Assembly: GCA_031472005.1 (NCBI GenBank)
Contig: PZJY01000006.1
Location: 1,488,001-1,552,000, forward strand
DNA length: 64,000 nt
Origin: Tetracladium setigerum
Taxonomy: Eukaryota > Ascomycota > Leotiomycetes > Helotiales
Reading direction: 5' to 3'
Shown here: piece after piece, positions 1 to 10,737 of the stretch
How positions within the stretch are numbered: the stretch's first letter is position 1
How the letters are laid out: each line of letters starts with the position of its first letter
Notes under the pieces: model-generated
What the model saw: only the letters and a program-made list of their open reading frames with translations
Databases searched by the model: none
Told to the model about the DNA's origin: nothing
Program-made: the position numbers and the translations under genes

Positions 1-1494
1 CCCAAGTACTATTCAAACAAAATAGACGGGAACATAACTCCCCGTTACCAACAGCCAAAAACAGCCAGCCCAGCCAGCCAGCCAACCAACTCCCCCTTCC
101 ACTTCCCAACGAATCTGCCTCGACCCAAGTGGGGTCCCTTCCAGCCCCTGTCATCCCGTAAGGCCACCAATCATATCCCCTCCCGCACCCCAGCATCCCT
201 GCAACCACACGCACAGCCTCAAACGTGGCTTTCGCTTACAATGACCGAGATGCGGGTGGTTCGCAGGGGTGTCAACACACACATAGGAAAGGCTTCGGAA
301 ACGCCGTGGTCTTGGCGTCGTTTTTGGTTGCAGATGGTCATGTGCAATTAATTACCTGACCTAATTACTGAATAAAGCAAAGAAAAGAGAAACGTGTGTG
401 ACGCCATCACACATTTACGAAGATGCAAACCAATCCTAATGCATTCCGCGTTACCGCTCCACCCCACTCCCTCCCAAACCCCATAACTCACCCCACCTGT
501 TTAGGTATGTAATCGAGATATATTTGGGAAAATTAGACACAAGAGGTTGGGGGAGCTGCTTAAATTGACCAATGGGAGGAGGTAAAGAAGTGCGAGGTTC
601 ATAGATCTGGAGATGAACATTTCGATTTTCCTCGTTTTTGTACCACCCACACACACACACCCACCACACCCTACCACTCCGTACCTCACACCACCTTCCT
701 TTGGACTATTCTGCGAACAAACACGCCCTTCTAGAAGGACTAGGGCGACCCGATTCCCCTGTCCTGGTTCGGATGAAACGTCAAGTCGTGTGCCAATCCC
801 TACTCTATGGTTTACGTAGATGCATATGAAAGACCATTACTTCGTACTATCATATCATCATCACCATCATCATATCCATCATATCCATCACGATGCATAC
901 CTACGATGCTATATCAAAATCTTAGCCAAGGTAATTCACATTTCAGCCTTCAATGCCAGGGGTCACTGGCTACTCGGCGCCGCTTTCCCTCTGCTGCGTT
1001 CAAGCTTGCACTCCGGTCAGGAAAAGCAACATAATCATAAGATTTTGTGTTCGCATATTCGGTCTTTTTGGAAGTTTGGCTTTCTTCTTGTGAATAATGT
1101 GCTCGTAGCTGATACTATATTTGGCATTTTTGGCTTGTTTCAAAAATTCACAGCCTCTACCCTTGCTTCCATTGCTATCTTCTCCGAATATTACAACACT
1201 TTGACGCCCATTATTTTTGGGAGACACAGAATTACCATTGTACGACGCCCCTAACCTAGACGAGCCTTCCTCCCCCCGCCTCCCTGTCAAGCCAATGACA
1301 GACGTATAAGCCCATCCTAGATTACCATTCAAACTCCGCCGTCAATGCATACATTATGTTCGTTACTATCACGTGTGGGGGTATATTCGCTGCCTGCTTG
1401 CCTGCTGCTGCTGCTGCAACAAAAAGACCGAGGTCGTCGTCGCATGAGGCTTGCGTCGTGCATCTTGAGTCCTGACCATCGAGTCATCGGCCTT
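1..1494. other. Intergenic, no gene recognised
   Basis: I see no convincing gene here. Open frames are short, overlap on both strands and are of low complexity, including a His-rich one over a CAT/CAC-rich stretch near 857-890. A (CTG)5 tract at about 1402-1417 lies just past the stop of the Zn2Cys6 regulator and would be in its 3' UTR. Confidence 0.6.
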
Positions 1495-4449
1495 TCAGCC
1501 TTGAGTGTTGAACCAATCTGAATTGGCATCGACCATGTAGTTGGTGATGTTGAACTCATTCGATCCATTGTTCATGTCTGGAACTTGCATATCACCGACG
1601 CCATTCCCTCCGAGATGATTCATGTCTATTCCGGGATGAGGCACTGGAAGCCTTGGAACGTTGAAGAAATCAAACACGTCCAGATATTCCAATTCATTGG
1701 GCGCCGGTGTACGAGCTGGAGTAATGCTCGGCATCCGCGAAGCCGCCATTCCTACATGCTTTGGCTGCCTGGAAATTAGGAAGTCTAAGTCGTAGGCGCA
1801 TCGTCTCATGTCTGCAAGAATCTTGACAGATGATGGTGTGACACGTTCTCCATGAGTGCCTGCTGCTTGCTCGGAGTCTTTGTGTTCATCTAAAACACGC
1901 TGTAAGATCGTTGTGTAGCGCTCAGCCACGAGCCAGTAACGGCCCATTTCTCGGAGAGTGTCCACGAAGTATTGCAGTTGTGGACTCAGCTTGTGGTCAA
2001 TCGTCGATCCATGAACCAAGAGCAACCTCGCTGCGACCCAGAGAGTAAAGGCGAAAGGAGGGCCGAGTGTGGGAAGCATTCTGCGGTTAACAACGAATTC
2101 GGTAAGAGCTGCAATGTTCTCGACGGCGCCGTGACAACGTTGACTGGCTGTATAGGATGGAGTGAAGATTGGAGAACGCGTTGTAGGATAGGCGGCGGAT
2201 GAGTGAAGTCGGATGACTGTAGTGTGATAGGTGGCTACAAGCTAAAGTTAGCACAAGATTGTTAGATAGTTTGGGAAACCACATACCATGAAGCATGACC
2301 CATCCACAATTGATCGTCTTGTTACCCCCTGGCTGGAAAAGCTTTGCCATGTTGCCATAGTCCCCGGGAAGATCAAACTTCCATGAGGTAAGCATATTAT
2401 CGAGTTCTCTGTATTCCCCCTGCCATTGCTCCACATCAGAGAGGGCACTGATGTCAACAGGCTTTTTCAAGAACTTGTGTATTCTGGACAGAATTCCCAA
2501 GATCTCAATGTAGTATGAAAAGGCTCCCAGGTTCTCCGGCTTGTCAATGTCGTATTCTGTTCTCTCACTCGTTCTGAACCATCGAGTTTCCACAGGCTGA
2601 TTTCTATTCCATAGCTCATCCCGACAAGGAAGAGTGCGGTCAATCTCCTTTTCGTCCAGAGCAAACTCGAAAGCTGTTGCAATGGTTGCGTATCGATCAA
2701 GAAGGTATACCATCCAGAACAATCGTCTCCTTGATTCGTCTTCAATCCAAGAGTCAGAATCTGGCAGAACCATGGCTCGAAGAGTATAGATGGATGGATA
2801 ATTTGGCGACACAGAAACGGAAGTGGCTTCAACCGCTAGGCCAAGCTGCACCACACCACGAGTAATCAAAGCCAGCAAATTCCATCCTGGTGGTCCATTG
2901 CTACTACCAACCACATCCAACGCTAAGATTACCAGAGCTTGTAAAGCTTTGACAGACGAGTTTTCCAGCCCGTACAGAAGCACCTTTTGTTTAGAGAGGT
3001 CATGGTAGTGCTTTCGTCTTTCCTCTGTCAATCTTTGATCCGTCGAGAACCTTAAGGTGGTGGCCACAATAGCATGCAACAATATTCTATCAGCTTCGTC
3101 TAGTGGCGTCTGGCCGAAGAGGGCATCTAGGGTAGATCGCCGATGCAATATAGGACACCATGTGTTCACGAATTTAAAATAGAGGTCGACTAGCGCATAT
3201 AACAAATCATATGGAGGGAGAGTGTGATCAGAGGGTGGGTTGGGCGCACCGTGAGTGGAGCTGTGATTTGGTGAGTCGAGAGGCGCTTGACTTGCATTGT
3301 AAAATTCAGTTGCTTGTACATTTGGCAGGTGGTGAGAATTGTTGTGGGGATGGTGTTGAGGATTTGGCTGCTGCATCTGCTGTTGAAAAGTGTCGCCTTG
3401 AAGTGATGGAACGGATGGGGTCCGATTCATATTTGCAAAGTCCATTGTCTGAGTGGAGGTAAAACTGGCTGGCTTTTGAAGAAAGAGTGCGGTCTCAGCA
3501 TGCGGTATATGCCCTCGATGCGCATCATTTGGCATGAAGCCTGGGATGCTCTGCGGTGTATCATGATCGCTAGGATGGCTGTTGACACTGCTGTGGGCTA
3601 CATTGGGGGCGGGGAATGACGATTCCAAGATGCGCGAGTGATTTCGAATGATCTCCTCCAAATTATCAAGTCTCTGCTCCAATTCTCGACCGTATCCTGC
3701 CCTTAAACCAGGCTTCTTGCGTTCTTTGTATTCGCAGGCTGTCCCATTCCGAGTGCACCAACCACACGAAGGCTGGCCACGATCGCATTTTACCTAGACA
3801 GTTGTCAGGACGTTGAACTCCCCGCAAAAGAAAACATAGTGCATGAGCACGCGTGCCGAACACGACCACCCCCCAAAGTCATATCGCGTGCCGGCATGAA
3901 CTATCATCTCCTATGTCCAACGGGCGGCGCACTCGCCCTTGATCGTGATATTGTGCTGGCTTTTTGAAAGGGGGTGGATGGATGGCGACGGCGCGATTCC
4001 CGTGAGATGACACCTCGTGGTGTACTGACCTTTCTTTGCTTGCATAGCTCACACCTTCGCCGCAATGTTAGCCAATCTTGCTTCTGCTCCTGAACGTTGT
4101 CTTCTGCCAATTCCGAAGCTTCATTCTGTTGTGCTTCTTGCGATGAAGGGGAAGCCATAGAGACCTCATTCCCACGCTCATTGGAGTAGCTGGCGTAGGA
4201 TTGGGGAGACATATAGAGGGGGAAGGGGGAGGGGGCTCCTTACGAAACAGACATCGGCCTCCTCTGCCTCTTGCGGGGATTATCGCCATTTTCATGGACA
4301 CTCACCCCGTCGCTCTCATCATCAGTTTCCGGCTGAGTTGCGGAGCGCATCGAAGGTCCAGTCGGGGAGTGCTTGATGTCCATCCTGAGATTCCTGACGA
4401 ATCTCGACGCGGTGGACCTGACTTCGGTCGTCTTTTGCACCGAGGGCAC
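1495..4449 (-). CDS. Zn2Cys6 fungal transcription factor, candidate regulator of the adjacent L-rhamnose genes
   Basis: This is a nuclear DNA-binding regulator. Four exons (4449-4244, 4189-4030, 3793-2287, 2234-1495) join in phase to about 870 residues. The binuclear zinc cluster spans the second intron, with Cys at about 115, 118, 125, 132, 135 and 142 (C-x2-C-x6-C-x6-C-x2-C-x6-C), followed by a basic linker and a short predicted coiled coil (ELEQRLDNLEEII). A Gln/Pro/His-rich region precedes a fungal-specific transcription factor middle domain, where the RRRLFWMVYLLDRY-type motif is visible. The last intron uses the second of two close AG acceptors, because only that one continues the conserved domain. 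An in-frame Met at 4383 is an alternative start. It is transcribed divergently from L-rhamnonate dehydratase across 1.2 kb. A role like RhaR of Aspergillus or TRC1 of Scheffersomyces is inferred from position only. Confidence 0.9.
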
Positions 4450-4884
4450 GAGGGGAAATGATCGGTTTAAGTCGAGCCAGAGGTGGATCTGGGGAAAGCA
4501 AGCAATTCAGGCAAAAGTGGGAGTTGCCGAGGATAGATGGTACTGTACAACAGGGTGTGAAAAAAGTTCTAATTTTGAAAAGTAAAAAAAATCATAAATA
4601 TGAGAAGAGACCGAGGAATAACAAATGATTGCATGCAGGGGCATTAAGGTACTATGTCAATAAGAAAGCTTGAGCGGAAAATCCCACAGATCATTCATGG
4701 CCCTCAATAGCCCAAGACCGAGGGAGGGTTGTTGCTTGTTGACCGCTTTGGAATCATGACTTGCCGAGGCGACAACCTCGACACCACTAAGGTACTTCAT
4801 TTGCGCTGCTGATTATTATTGATTGTTTCATGAACCACGAAAATTCATTTACCTCGATTCTCTTTGCATCAAGTCATGTGGGAG

Positions 4885-4899
4885 CGGTACCTACTTGCC
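4885..4899 (+). repeat. 15-bp direct repeat, copy 1 (CGGTACCTACTTGCC)
   Basis: This sequence recurs exactly at 5248-5262, 363 bp away in the same divergent promoter. A 15-mer is not expected to repeat by chance in 1.2 kb. It could be a binding site for a local regulator. No further exact copy was seen upstream of the rhamnose dehydrogenase. Confidence 0.7.
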
Positions 4900-5247
4900 A
4901 AGAGGTTACCGAGATTAAGCGAAAGCGCTGTTGATTGTCAACCTATCGAGTTCTCTCACACCTCTCTTTACTATTAGTTACCGTACCTAGTAGCTTTATT
5001 ATACGGTGACCGGGAGTGTGCCTCTACGTAAATTTTACTTCAATCGATCGAATTTAATATTTATTTCTCGATATTCTTACGTTTCGATTAAGCAGAGACT
5101 TGCGAGAGAGAGCGCCCTACAAAAGAATCTTGGGTGTTCTCGGCCTCACTTACCTATCTCTTAAGCTGAGCGTGTAATATCGTGACCGAGAACGTGTCAG
5201 GGTGAACACCATAACATCACGGTGTCAGAAAGTCCACTATTCCCACA

Positions 5248-5262
5248 CGGTACCTACTTGCC
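5248..5262 (+). repeat. 15-bp direct repeat, copy 2 (CGGTACCTACTTGCC)
   Basis: This is the exact second copy of the element at 4885-4899. It lies about 390 bp upstream of the L-rhamnonate dehydratase start. Confidence 0.7.
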
Positions 5263-5653
5263 TTCGGATCAAGTATTACCAGATAACAAGCTACAACAGC
5301 ATCATTGTGTACCAACCTACCTAGCTAATATGAGCGCAACCCTCTCCAAATCACAAAGTCAAGACACAAATTCCATACATACTCACCACCTATACTCGCC
5401 ACTATCCGAACATGTACCCTCAGTCTTCTTTCCCACCAAACGTGGAGTGCATCTCTACCATTCCTCGGACAATCTACGACCGACAGAATGTCCACTTGGC
5501 GTCCATCAAGCCACCCAAATCCCACCTCTTACAGTAGATCCTGAACTCAATTTCCCTTCATAAAGCTTGACAATCCTCCTTCTCTTCATTACCTTACTTC
5601 TACTCCTTCACACCCTTAACCCCTCCCTTCTCTTCACTCACACATCCAACACT

Positions 5654-7105
5654 ATGGCAGCCCGCACTTTCCCCACCATCAAGGCCATCCGGACCTACGT
5701 TATTGACGGCGTCGGATCTGGAGGAGACTACCACAATGTCGAGGGAGGTCACTGGTGAGCGAGCATGCCAGCAGTCACAGAGAACGAGATTTTGCTAACA
5801 TTTTCTCCCCAGGTTGATCGATAGCCCCATTTCAACGCCCATGTCAAGATGGGAGAAATACAGGACGTCACGTACGAGTTGGGGAATCAACGTCTTGGGT
5901 TCCTTCTGTGTGGAGATTGAAGCCACTGATGGAACCGTCGGATTCGCTACCGGATTTGGAGGTAAGACTGCCAGCACATTCAAAGTAAATACTGGGAACA
6001 TACTGACGCGGAAGTAGGCCCACCCGCATGTTGGCTCGTCCACCAACACTTCGAGCGATTCCTCATCGGCGCAGACCCTCGAGACACAAATCACCTGTTC
6101 GAGCAGATGTACCGGGGATCAATGTTCTATGGTCGAAAAGGTCTTCCAGTGGCTGCCATATCCGTCATTGACTTGGCACTGTGGGATCTGCAAGGAAAGA
6201 TCAGGAACGAGCCAGTGTACAAGTTGATTGGTGGTGCCACAAGAGAGCGCCTCGATTTCTACTGCACTGGTCCAGAGCCCGTTGCTGCAAAGGCAATGGG
6301 ATTCTGGGGTGCCAAGGTGCCTCTCCCATACTGCCCGGAAGAGGGCCACAAGGGTCTCAAGAAGAACGTGGAATTCCTGCGAAAGCACAGAGAGAGCGTC
6401 GGTCCTGATTTCCCCCTCATGGTAGATTGCTACATGAGTCTTAACGTTCCTTACACCATCGAGATCGCAAAGGCATGTCTCGACCTCAACATTAACTGGT
6501 GGGAGGAGTGCTTGTCTCCCGATGACACTGATGGTTTCGCTCAAATCAAGAGAGCTCACCCTCAAGTCAAGTTCACAACCGGAGAGCACGAATACTCAAG
6601 ATACGGGTTCCGCAAGCTCATCGAGGGCCGAAATCTAGACATCATCCAACCAGATGTTATGTGGCTCGGTGGATTGACGGAGCTCCTCAAGGTGTCGGCG
6701 ATGGCAGCAGCATACGATATCCCCGTTGTCCCACACGCGAGCGGTCCTTACAGCTACCACTTTGTCATCTCGCAGACCAACTGCCCATTCCAGGAGTACC
6801 TTGCCAACTCCCCCGACGGAAAGAGTGTTCTGCCCGTCTTTGGAGATTTGTTCATTGATGAGCCCATCCCAGTCAACGGTTTCCTCACTGCCTCGCAACT
6901 CGACAAACCAGGTTTCGGTCTTACCCTCAACCCAGCCGCACGATTGATCCCAGCTCAATATCTATTGACCCCTAACCCAGAGAGACCACTTGGTCAACCG
7001 GCCATTGAAGCAGCAAAGAAGGTTGAGAACAAGAAGGCCGAAGAGCCCAAGGACGAAGGCATCATTGCCGAGATAACCAACGGTGTAAAGGATTTGGCAG
7101 CATAG
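5654..7105 (+). CDS. LRA3: L-rhamnonate dehydratase
   Basis: This cytosolic enolase-superfamily enzyme dehydrates L-rhamnonate to 2-keto-3-deoxy-L-rhamnonate, the third step of the fungal non-phosphorylated L-rhamnose pathway. Three exons (5654-5754, 5813-5961, 6018-7105) give 445 residues. The N-terminal capping domain has the GGGDYH-type segment (here GSGGDYHNVEGGHW) and the TPMSRW/SRTSWGINVLG block of bacterial RhmD. The barrel carries the expected ligands: Asp about 220 (MVDCYM), Glu about 246 (WWEECL), Glu-His about 273-274 (TTGEHEYS), Asp about 296 (QPDVMW) and His about 323 (VVPHASG). The C-terminal 30 residues are a Lys/Glu/Pro-rich tail absent from the bacterial enzyme. The rhamnose dehydrogenase follows 797 bp downstream on the same strand. 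The assignment is firm; L-galactonate dehydratase has a different N-terminus. Confidence 0.95.
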
Positions 7106-7148
7106 GCAACTTTGTTCGGTGTACTTTTACATCCATAGAATGGCGTTC

Positions 7149-7168
7149 TTTTTTTTTTTTTTTTTTTT
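7149..7168 (+). repeat. 20-base poly(T) tract
   Basis: This is an uninterrupted T run about 45 bp after the stop codon of the dehydratase. It is a simple homopolymer, probably in the 3' UTR or just beyond. Confidence 0.9.
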
Positions 7169-7450
7169 CGGTTTTCCCGTACATAATTCGAGCAAATCCA
7201 ATCGAATCCCAAATTCCCAATAATTGATCTTCAATCATTCATTTCCATTCTCTTCAAGTCACCAGACCTTTCGTATTTATTTGCAACGGCTCTCAAGAAT
7301 CTGCAGCCGACAGAAATTGTGGTCTGATCTTTTCTCATTGCGCCACAATCTATCTACCCCGCCCCCGGATTTTGGATGCTGGATACACCTGCCCCATTAA
7401 AACAGCTGGGAAGAGAATAGAAACAAAGGATACGGAGGTACAATGCAGTA

Positions 7451-7475
7451 CCATCCCATCCCATCCCATCCCATC
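7451..7475 (+). repeat. CCATC pentamer tandem repeat, five copies
   Basis: Five perfect head-to-tail units lie in the spacer between the two rhamnose genes. It is a minisatellite likely to vary in length between isolates. Confidence 0.9.
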
Positions 7476-7901
7476 TCAGCCCAGAACAGAGCCTTTCACG
7501 CAAAGGAATCCGTTGGGAGACTAGTTTCGTCTTGGAGAGCTGGCTTGTGAAAAATAAAAAAAATAATGCAGAAAATGGCTTTCAATTCGGCATGTGCTGT
7601 TCGGCTACAAATTGTACGAAAAGACCGACAGGCAACCCCACTCTCAACCCCTCCTTCCACCCAGCAGAACAATTATTTTGACTCGCATGAATCGAGGGAA
7701 AGTACTAGATCATAGTGAACTGAAACTTTGCCTTCTCTTCCTTGAGGCAAATTTATCGGCATTTGAAAGAACGACGACGACGTACTTAGCCTGCTTGACC
7801 TTGCAAATCGCGAAAGAAGAAGACGAGGAAGGAAAACATTGTACACTGTACTTTGAAAGTCAAAAGATACCTTTAGCTGGTTGAGCTCCCGAGATTTCAA
7901 A

Positions 7902-8807
7902 ATGCCACCCTACCACCTCCTTTTGTCCAAAACGGCCGCCATCACCGGCGGTACAACAGGAATCGGTCGAGCAATCGCCCTGGAATATATCCGTCAAGGA
8001 TGCAATGTCGCCGTCAACCATCTCGATCTTGTCTCTGACTCGCATCACAAACAATCCATCCTCGAGGAGGCCAAAGCCATTAAAGATGCAGATGAGAAGG
8101 CGGGCACGCTCATTGAAGTCGCTGGTGATGTGACGAAGCCGGAGACGGGTATCAAGCTGGTCGAGGAAGCTGTGAAGGTTTTTGGGGGTTGGATGTGTTT
8201 GTGAGCAACGCAGGGGTGTGTCAATTTGCGGAGTTTTTGAAGTGAGTTACTTGCTCTTTTTATGTCGTGGAGGGAGGGAATCAAAGATGCTTTTTGTGGC
8301 GAGAGAAAGAAATGGTTTCTGACTTGAAAAATCGAATATTGCAGTCTTGACAAGGACCTCTTTGCGTCAACAGTCAGTATCAACCTCCACGGAGCATTCT
8401 ACTCCTGTCAAGCCGCCGCCCGCCAAATGGCCAACCAAGGAAAAGGCGGATGTATAATTGGAATCTCCTCGATATCCGCACTCGTCGGAGGAGGAATGCA
8501 GACACATTACACGCCCACCAAAGCCGGTGTGCTCTCGCTCATGCAGAGTATGGCTGTGGCACTTGGCCCGCACAAGATCAGGTGCAATGCTTTGCTCCCT
8601 GGAACTATCAAGACGCAGTTGAATGAGGAGGATTTGAATGATACTGAGAAGAGGGAGTATATGGAGAAGAGAATTCCGCTGGGGAGGACGGGCGAGCCAA
8701 AGGATATGGCGGGCCCGGCGGTGTTTTTGGCTTGTGAGGAGTTGAGCGGGTATGTGAATGGTGCGCAGTTGTTGGTCGATGGCGGCTTGTTTGTGAATTT
8801 GCAGTGA
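7902..8807 (+). CDS. LRA1: L-rhamnose 1-dehydrogenase (SDR family), frame broken by one base as assembled
   Basis: This short-chain dehydrogenase oxidises L-rhamnose to L-rhamnono-lactone with NAD(P)+, the first pathway step. Exons are 7902-8241 and 8345-8807. The nucleotide-binding motif TGGTTGIG is near residue 15, then VSNAGVC, the active-site Ser in GISSISALVGG, and YTPTK with the catalytic Tyr and Lys. The end LLVDGGLFVNLQ matches yeast L-rhamnose dehydrogenases. The frame breaks at the five-G run 8184-8188: before it the frame reads VKVFGG, and one base later the other frame reads LDVFVSNAGV. One added base gives a 267-residue protein of normal family length. As written, translation would stop near residue 100, before the catalytic residues. 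An assembly error is more likely than a real null, because the rest is perfectly conserved. It is on the same strand as the dehydratase. Confidence 0.92.
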
Positions 8808-9270
8808 GGAGGCGTTGCAAGAATGCGAGTACATACAAACCGGCAGGTAGAGGAGTGATGACTTCCTGGGAAGAATGGAAGATCGCGGATTTGGGCGAAT
8901 GGAGGAGTAGCATAAAGTTCCAAATGCATTGATGGCGTCTTGGGGAAGATCTTCATATATGAAGATTGAGGAGGGAGGAGGGAGGGAAAGCATATACCGA
9001 CAGAACTAAAAACAAGCAAAAAGAAAAAATCATGACGCTCATGACGTCTTGTACAAAAGTGAAAGTGAACGAAATTGCCTCGGAAAACATAAAAGCAAAG
9101 CGAGGTTCAACTAAAATTTTGGTGAAAGAAATTCTTACTGTCGAAGATTCAAATTGCTCCATTAGAGGTCCCGCGTCACAAACTTTCTGTGGACGCGACT
9201 TGCATCATCACCTCACCCCTCACCATCAACATCAACATCAACACCGAGAGGCATGTAAGAGACCTCCATC
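8808..9270 (+). other. Intergenic before the HMCES gene
   Basis: Open frames here are shadows or chance. The final 80 bases before the HMCES start include a CATCAA/CAC-rich tract (about 9205-9245). No distinct promoter element is recognised. Confidence 0.5.
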
Positions 9271-10737
9271 ATGTGTGGTCGCTATGCATTGGCCTTGGTA
9301 CCTACACAATCCAACCCTCCTGGCAAACCCCTTCAGCTAACCAATACCCCAGAGACCCTCTCAAGTGCGCATGTTCCTCGGGGATGATGACATGTCAGTG
9401 TTCGACGGCCCAGACGACGAAGCAGACGACGCACCTCGACAATCTTATAATTTCGCACCGGGATATTATGGGATGGTTTATCGCGCCGATGTGCCTGATC
9501 AGGGAGCTGGTGCCTCACGATCAAATAATGTTGAGGAGGGAGATGCCGATGAGGAAGGAGCTGGGGAGGAAGTAGAGACCACAAACGAGGCAGAGGGAGA
9601 GGATAACACAGATAGCGCTCCCACCACCACAACCACCGCCAACCCAACCCGTTACATCCTTCAATCAATGAAATGGGGTCTCATTCCCTTCTGGACCAAA
9701 CGCAACCCCGACTACGGCTCCATGCTCAAAACGATCAATTGCCGCGATGACTCGCTGATAGACAATCGCGGCATGTGGACGAGTATGAAGAATAAGAAGA
9801 GATGCGTGGTGGTTTGTCAGGGGTTTTATGAGTGGTTGAAAAAGGGACCCAAGGAGAAGGTACCGCATTATACGAAGAGGAAGGACGGGAAATTGATGTG
9901 TTTTGCAGGATTGTGGGATTGTGTGCAATATGAAGGTTGGTTCCTTTACTAGGCTCTAATTTTGGTACAGTACAGTAGGTAGGGCGCTTTGACTAATGGT
10001 AGTGGGCATACCGTAGGGTCGGAAGACAAGCTTTATACGTATACGATCATTACAACATCTTCGAACAAGCAGCTCAACTTCCTACACGACCGCATGCCAG
10101 TCATACTGGAGAATGGCTCCGAGGACATCAAGACGTGGTTGGACCCAAAGCGAACCACATGGTCGAAAGAATTACAGAGTTTACTGAAGCCGTCTGATAC
10201 GGAATTCGAGATCTATGCGGTTAGTAAAGACGTTGGAAAAGTAGGAAATAATTCGCCGTCATTCATCATTCCCGTGGCGAGCAGTGAGAATAAATCCAAC
10301 ATCGCCAATTTCTTTGCGAAAGGAGCAACGAAGGGGGGAAATCGAATTCAAATACCGAGCAGAAGGTCGAGGAGAAGAAGGAGGAAGATGTTAAGAGTGA
10401 AATGAAGGATGAATCGAGCTCGAACGTAGTCAAGAGCGAACCGAATGAAGATCGCAAGACAGTGGATCACAATGGACCGGAAGATAATGCACCTCTACCA
10501 GTGCCCAAGGAAGAGGAAAAGAGAGGCATCAAGCGTGAGCTTGACGGTGCTCCCGATATGGAAGTCCCCAAAAAGCAACAGAAGAAAACATCATCAAGCA
10601 CAAGCACGAGCGCGACTTCTCCCAAGAAACCAGCAAGGAAAGGACGAAGTGCTACGAGTAATAACACCGCAAGCCCATCTAAGCCCAGTGACAAGGCGAA
10701 GGGCAGCCAGAAGATTACGAGTTTCTTTGGTAAATAG
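9271..10737 (+). CDS. SRAP-domain protein (HMCES/YedK family), abasic-site DNA-protein crosslink sensor; one-base frame break
   Basis: The family shields abasic sites in single-stranded DNA by forming a thiazolidine crosslink through its N-terminal Cys. Exon 1 is only 27 bases (9271-9297, MCGRYALAL); exons 9353-9935 and 10017-10737 follow. Visible are catalytic Cys2, the PRQSYNFAPGY block, MKWGLIPFW, INCRDD (the active-site Asn), GFYEW (catalytic Glu) and LHDRMPVIL (catalytic His). An acidic insert of about 45 residues sits between the YRADVPD segment and the MKWGLIPFW block. The tail is Lys/Glu-rich and ends in SQKITSFFGK, resembling a PCNA-interacting box; a second similar motif (SNIANFF) precedes the tail. 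At the six-G run 10334-10339 the frame slips by one; adding a base gives 443 residues, while unaltered translation stops at 10405. The SRAP core is intact. Confidence 0.94.

Larger units (their letters stand above)
4450..5653. promoter_or_regulatory. Shared divergent promoter of the Zn2Cys6 regulator and L-rhamnonate dehydratase
   Basis: This non-coding stretch separates two divergent start codons. It holds a perfect 15-bp direct repeat (4885-4899 and 5248-5262) and four same-strand ACCGAG hexamers (4610, 4717, 4908, 5185). The last 80 bases before the dehydratase ATG are pyrimidine-rich, typical of fungal core promoters. The 113-codon open frame at 5222-5563 overlaps the second repeat copy, resembles nothing I know, and is taken as chance. 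Confidence 0.6.
7106..7901 (+). other. Intergenic between the two rhamnose genes
   Basis: No gene is recognised. It contains a 20-base T run at 7149-7168, in the 3' UTR of the dehydratase, and five tandem CCATC units at 7451-7475. The rest should be the promoter and leader of the rhamnose dehydrogenase. I did not find the 15-bp element of the divergent promoter here. Confidence 0.6.

Noticed and set aside
5222..5563. 113-codon open frame before the dehydratase
   Set aside because: It has no domain, overlaps an opposite-strand frame and one of the 15-bp promoter repeats, and sits in the expected promoter.
8170..8215. An intron explaining the rhamnose dehydrogenase frame shift
   Set aside because: The only GT..AG pair nearby would be 37 bp and would delete the conserved SNAG segment, so a missing base fits better.
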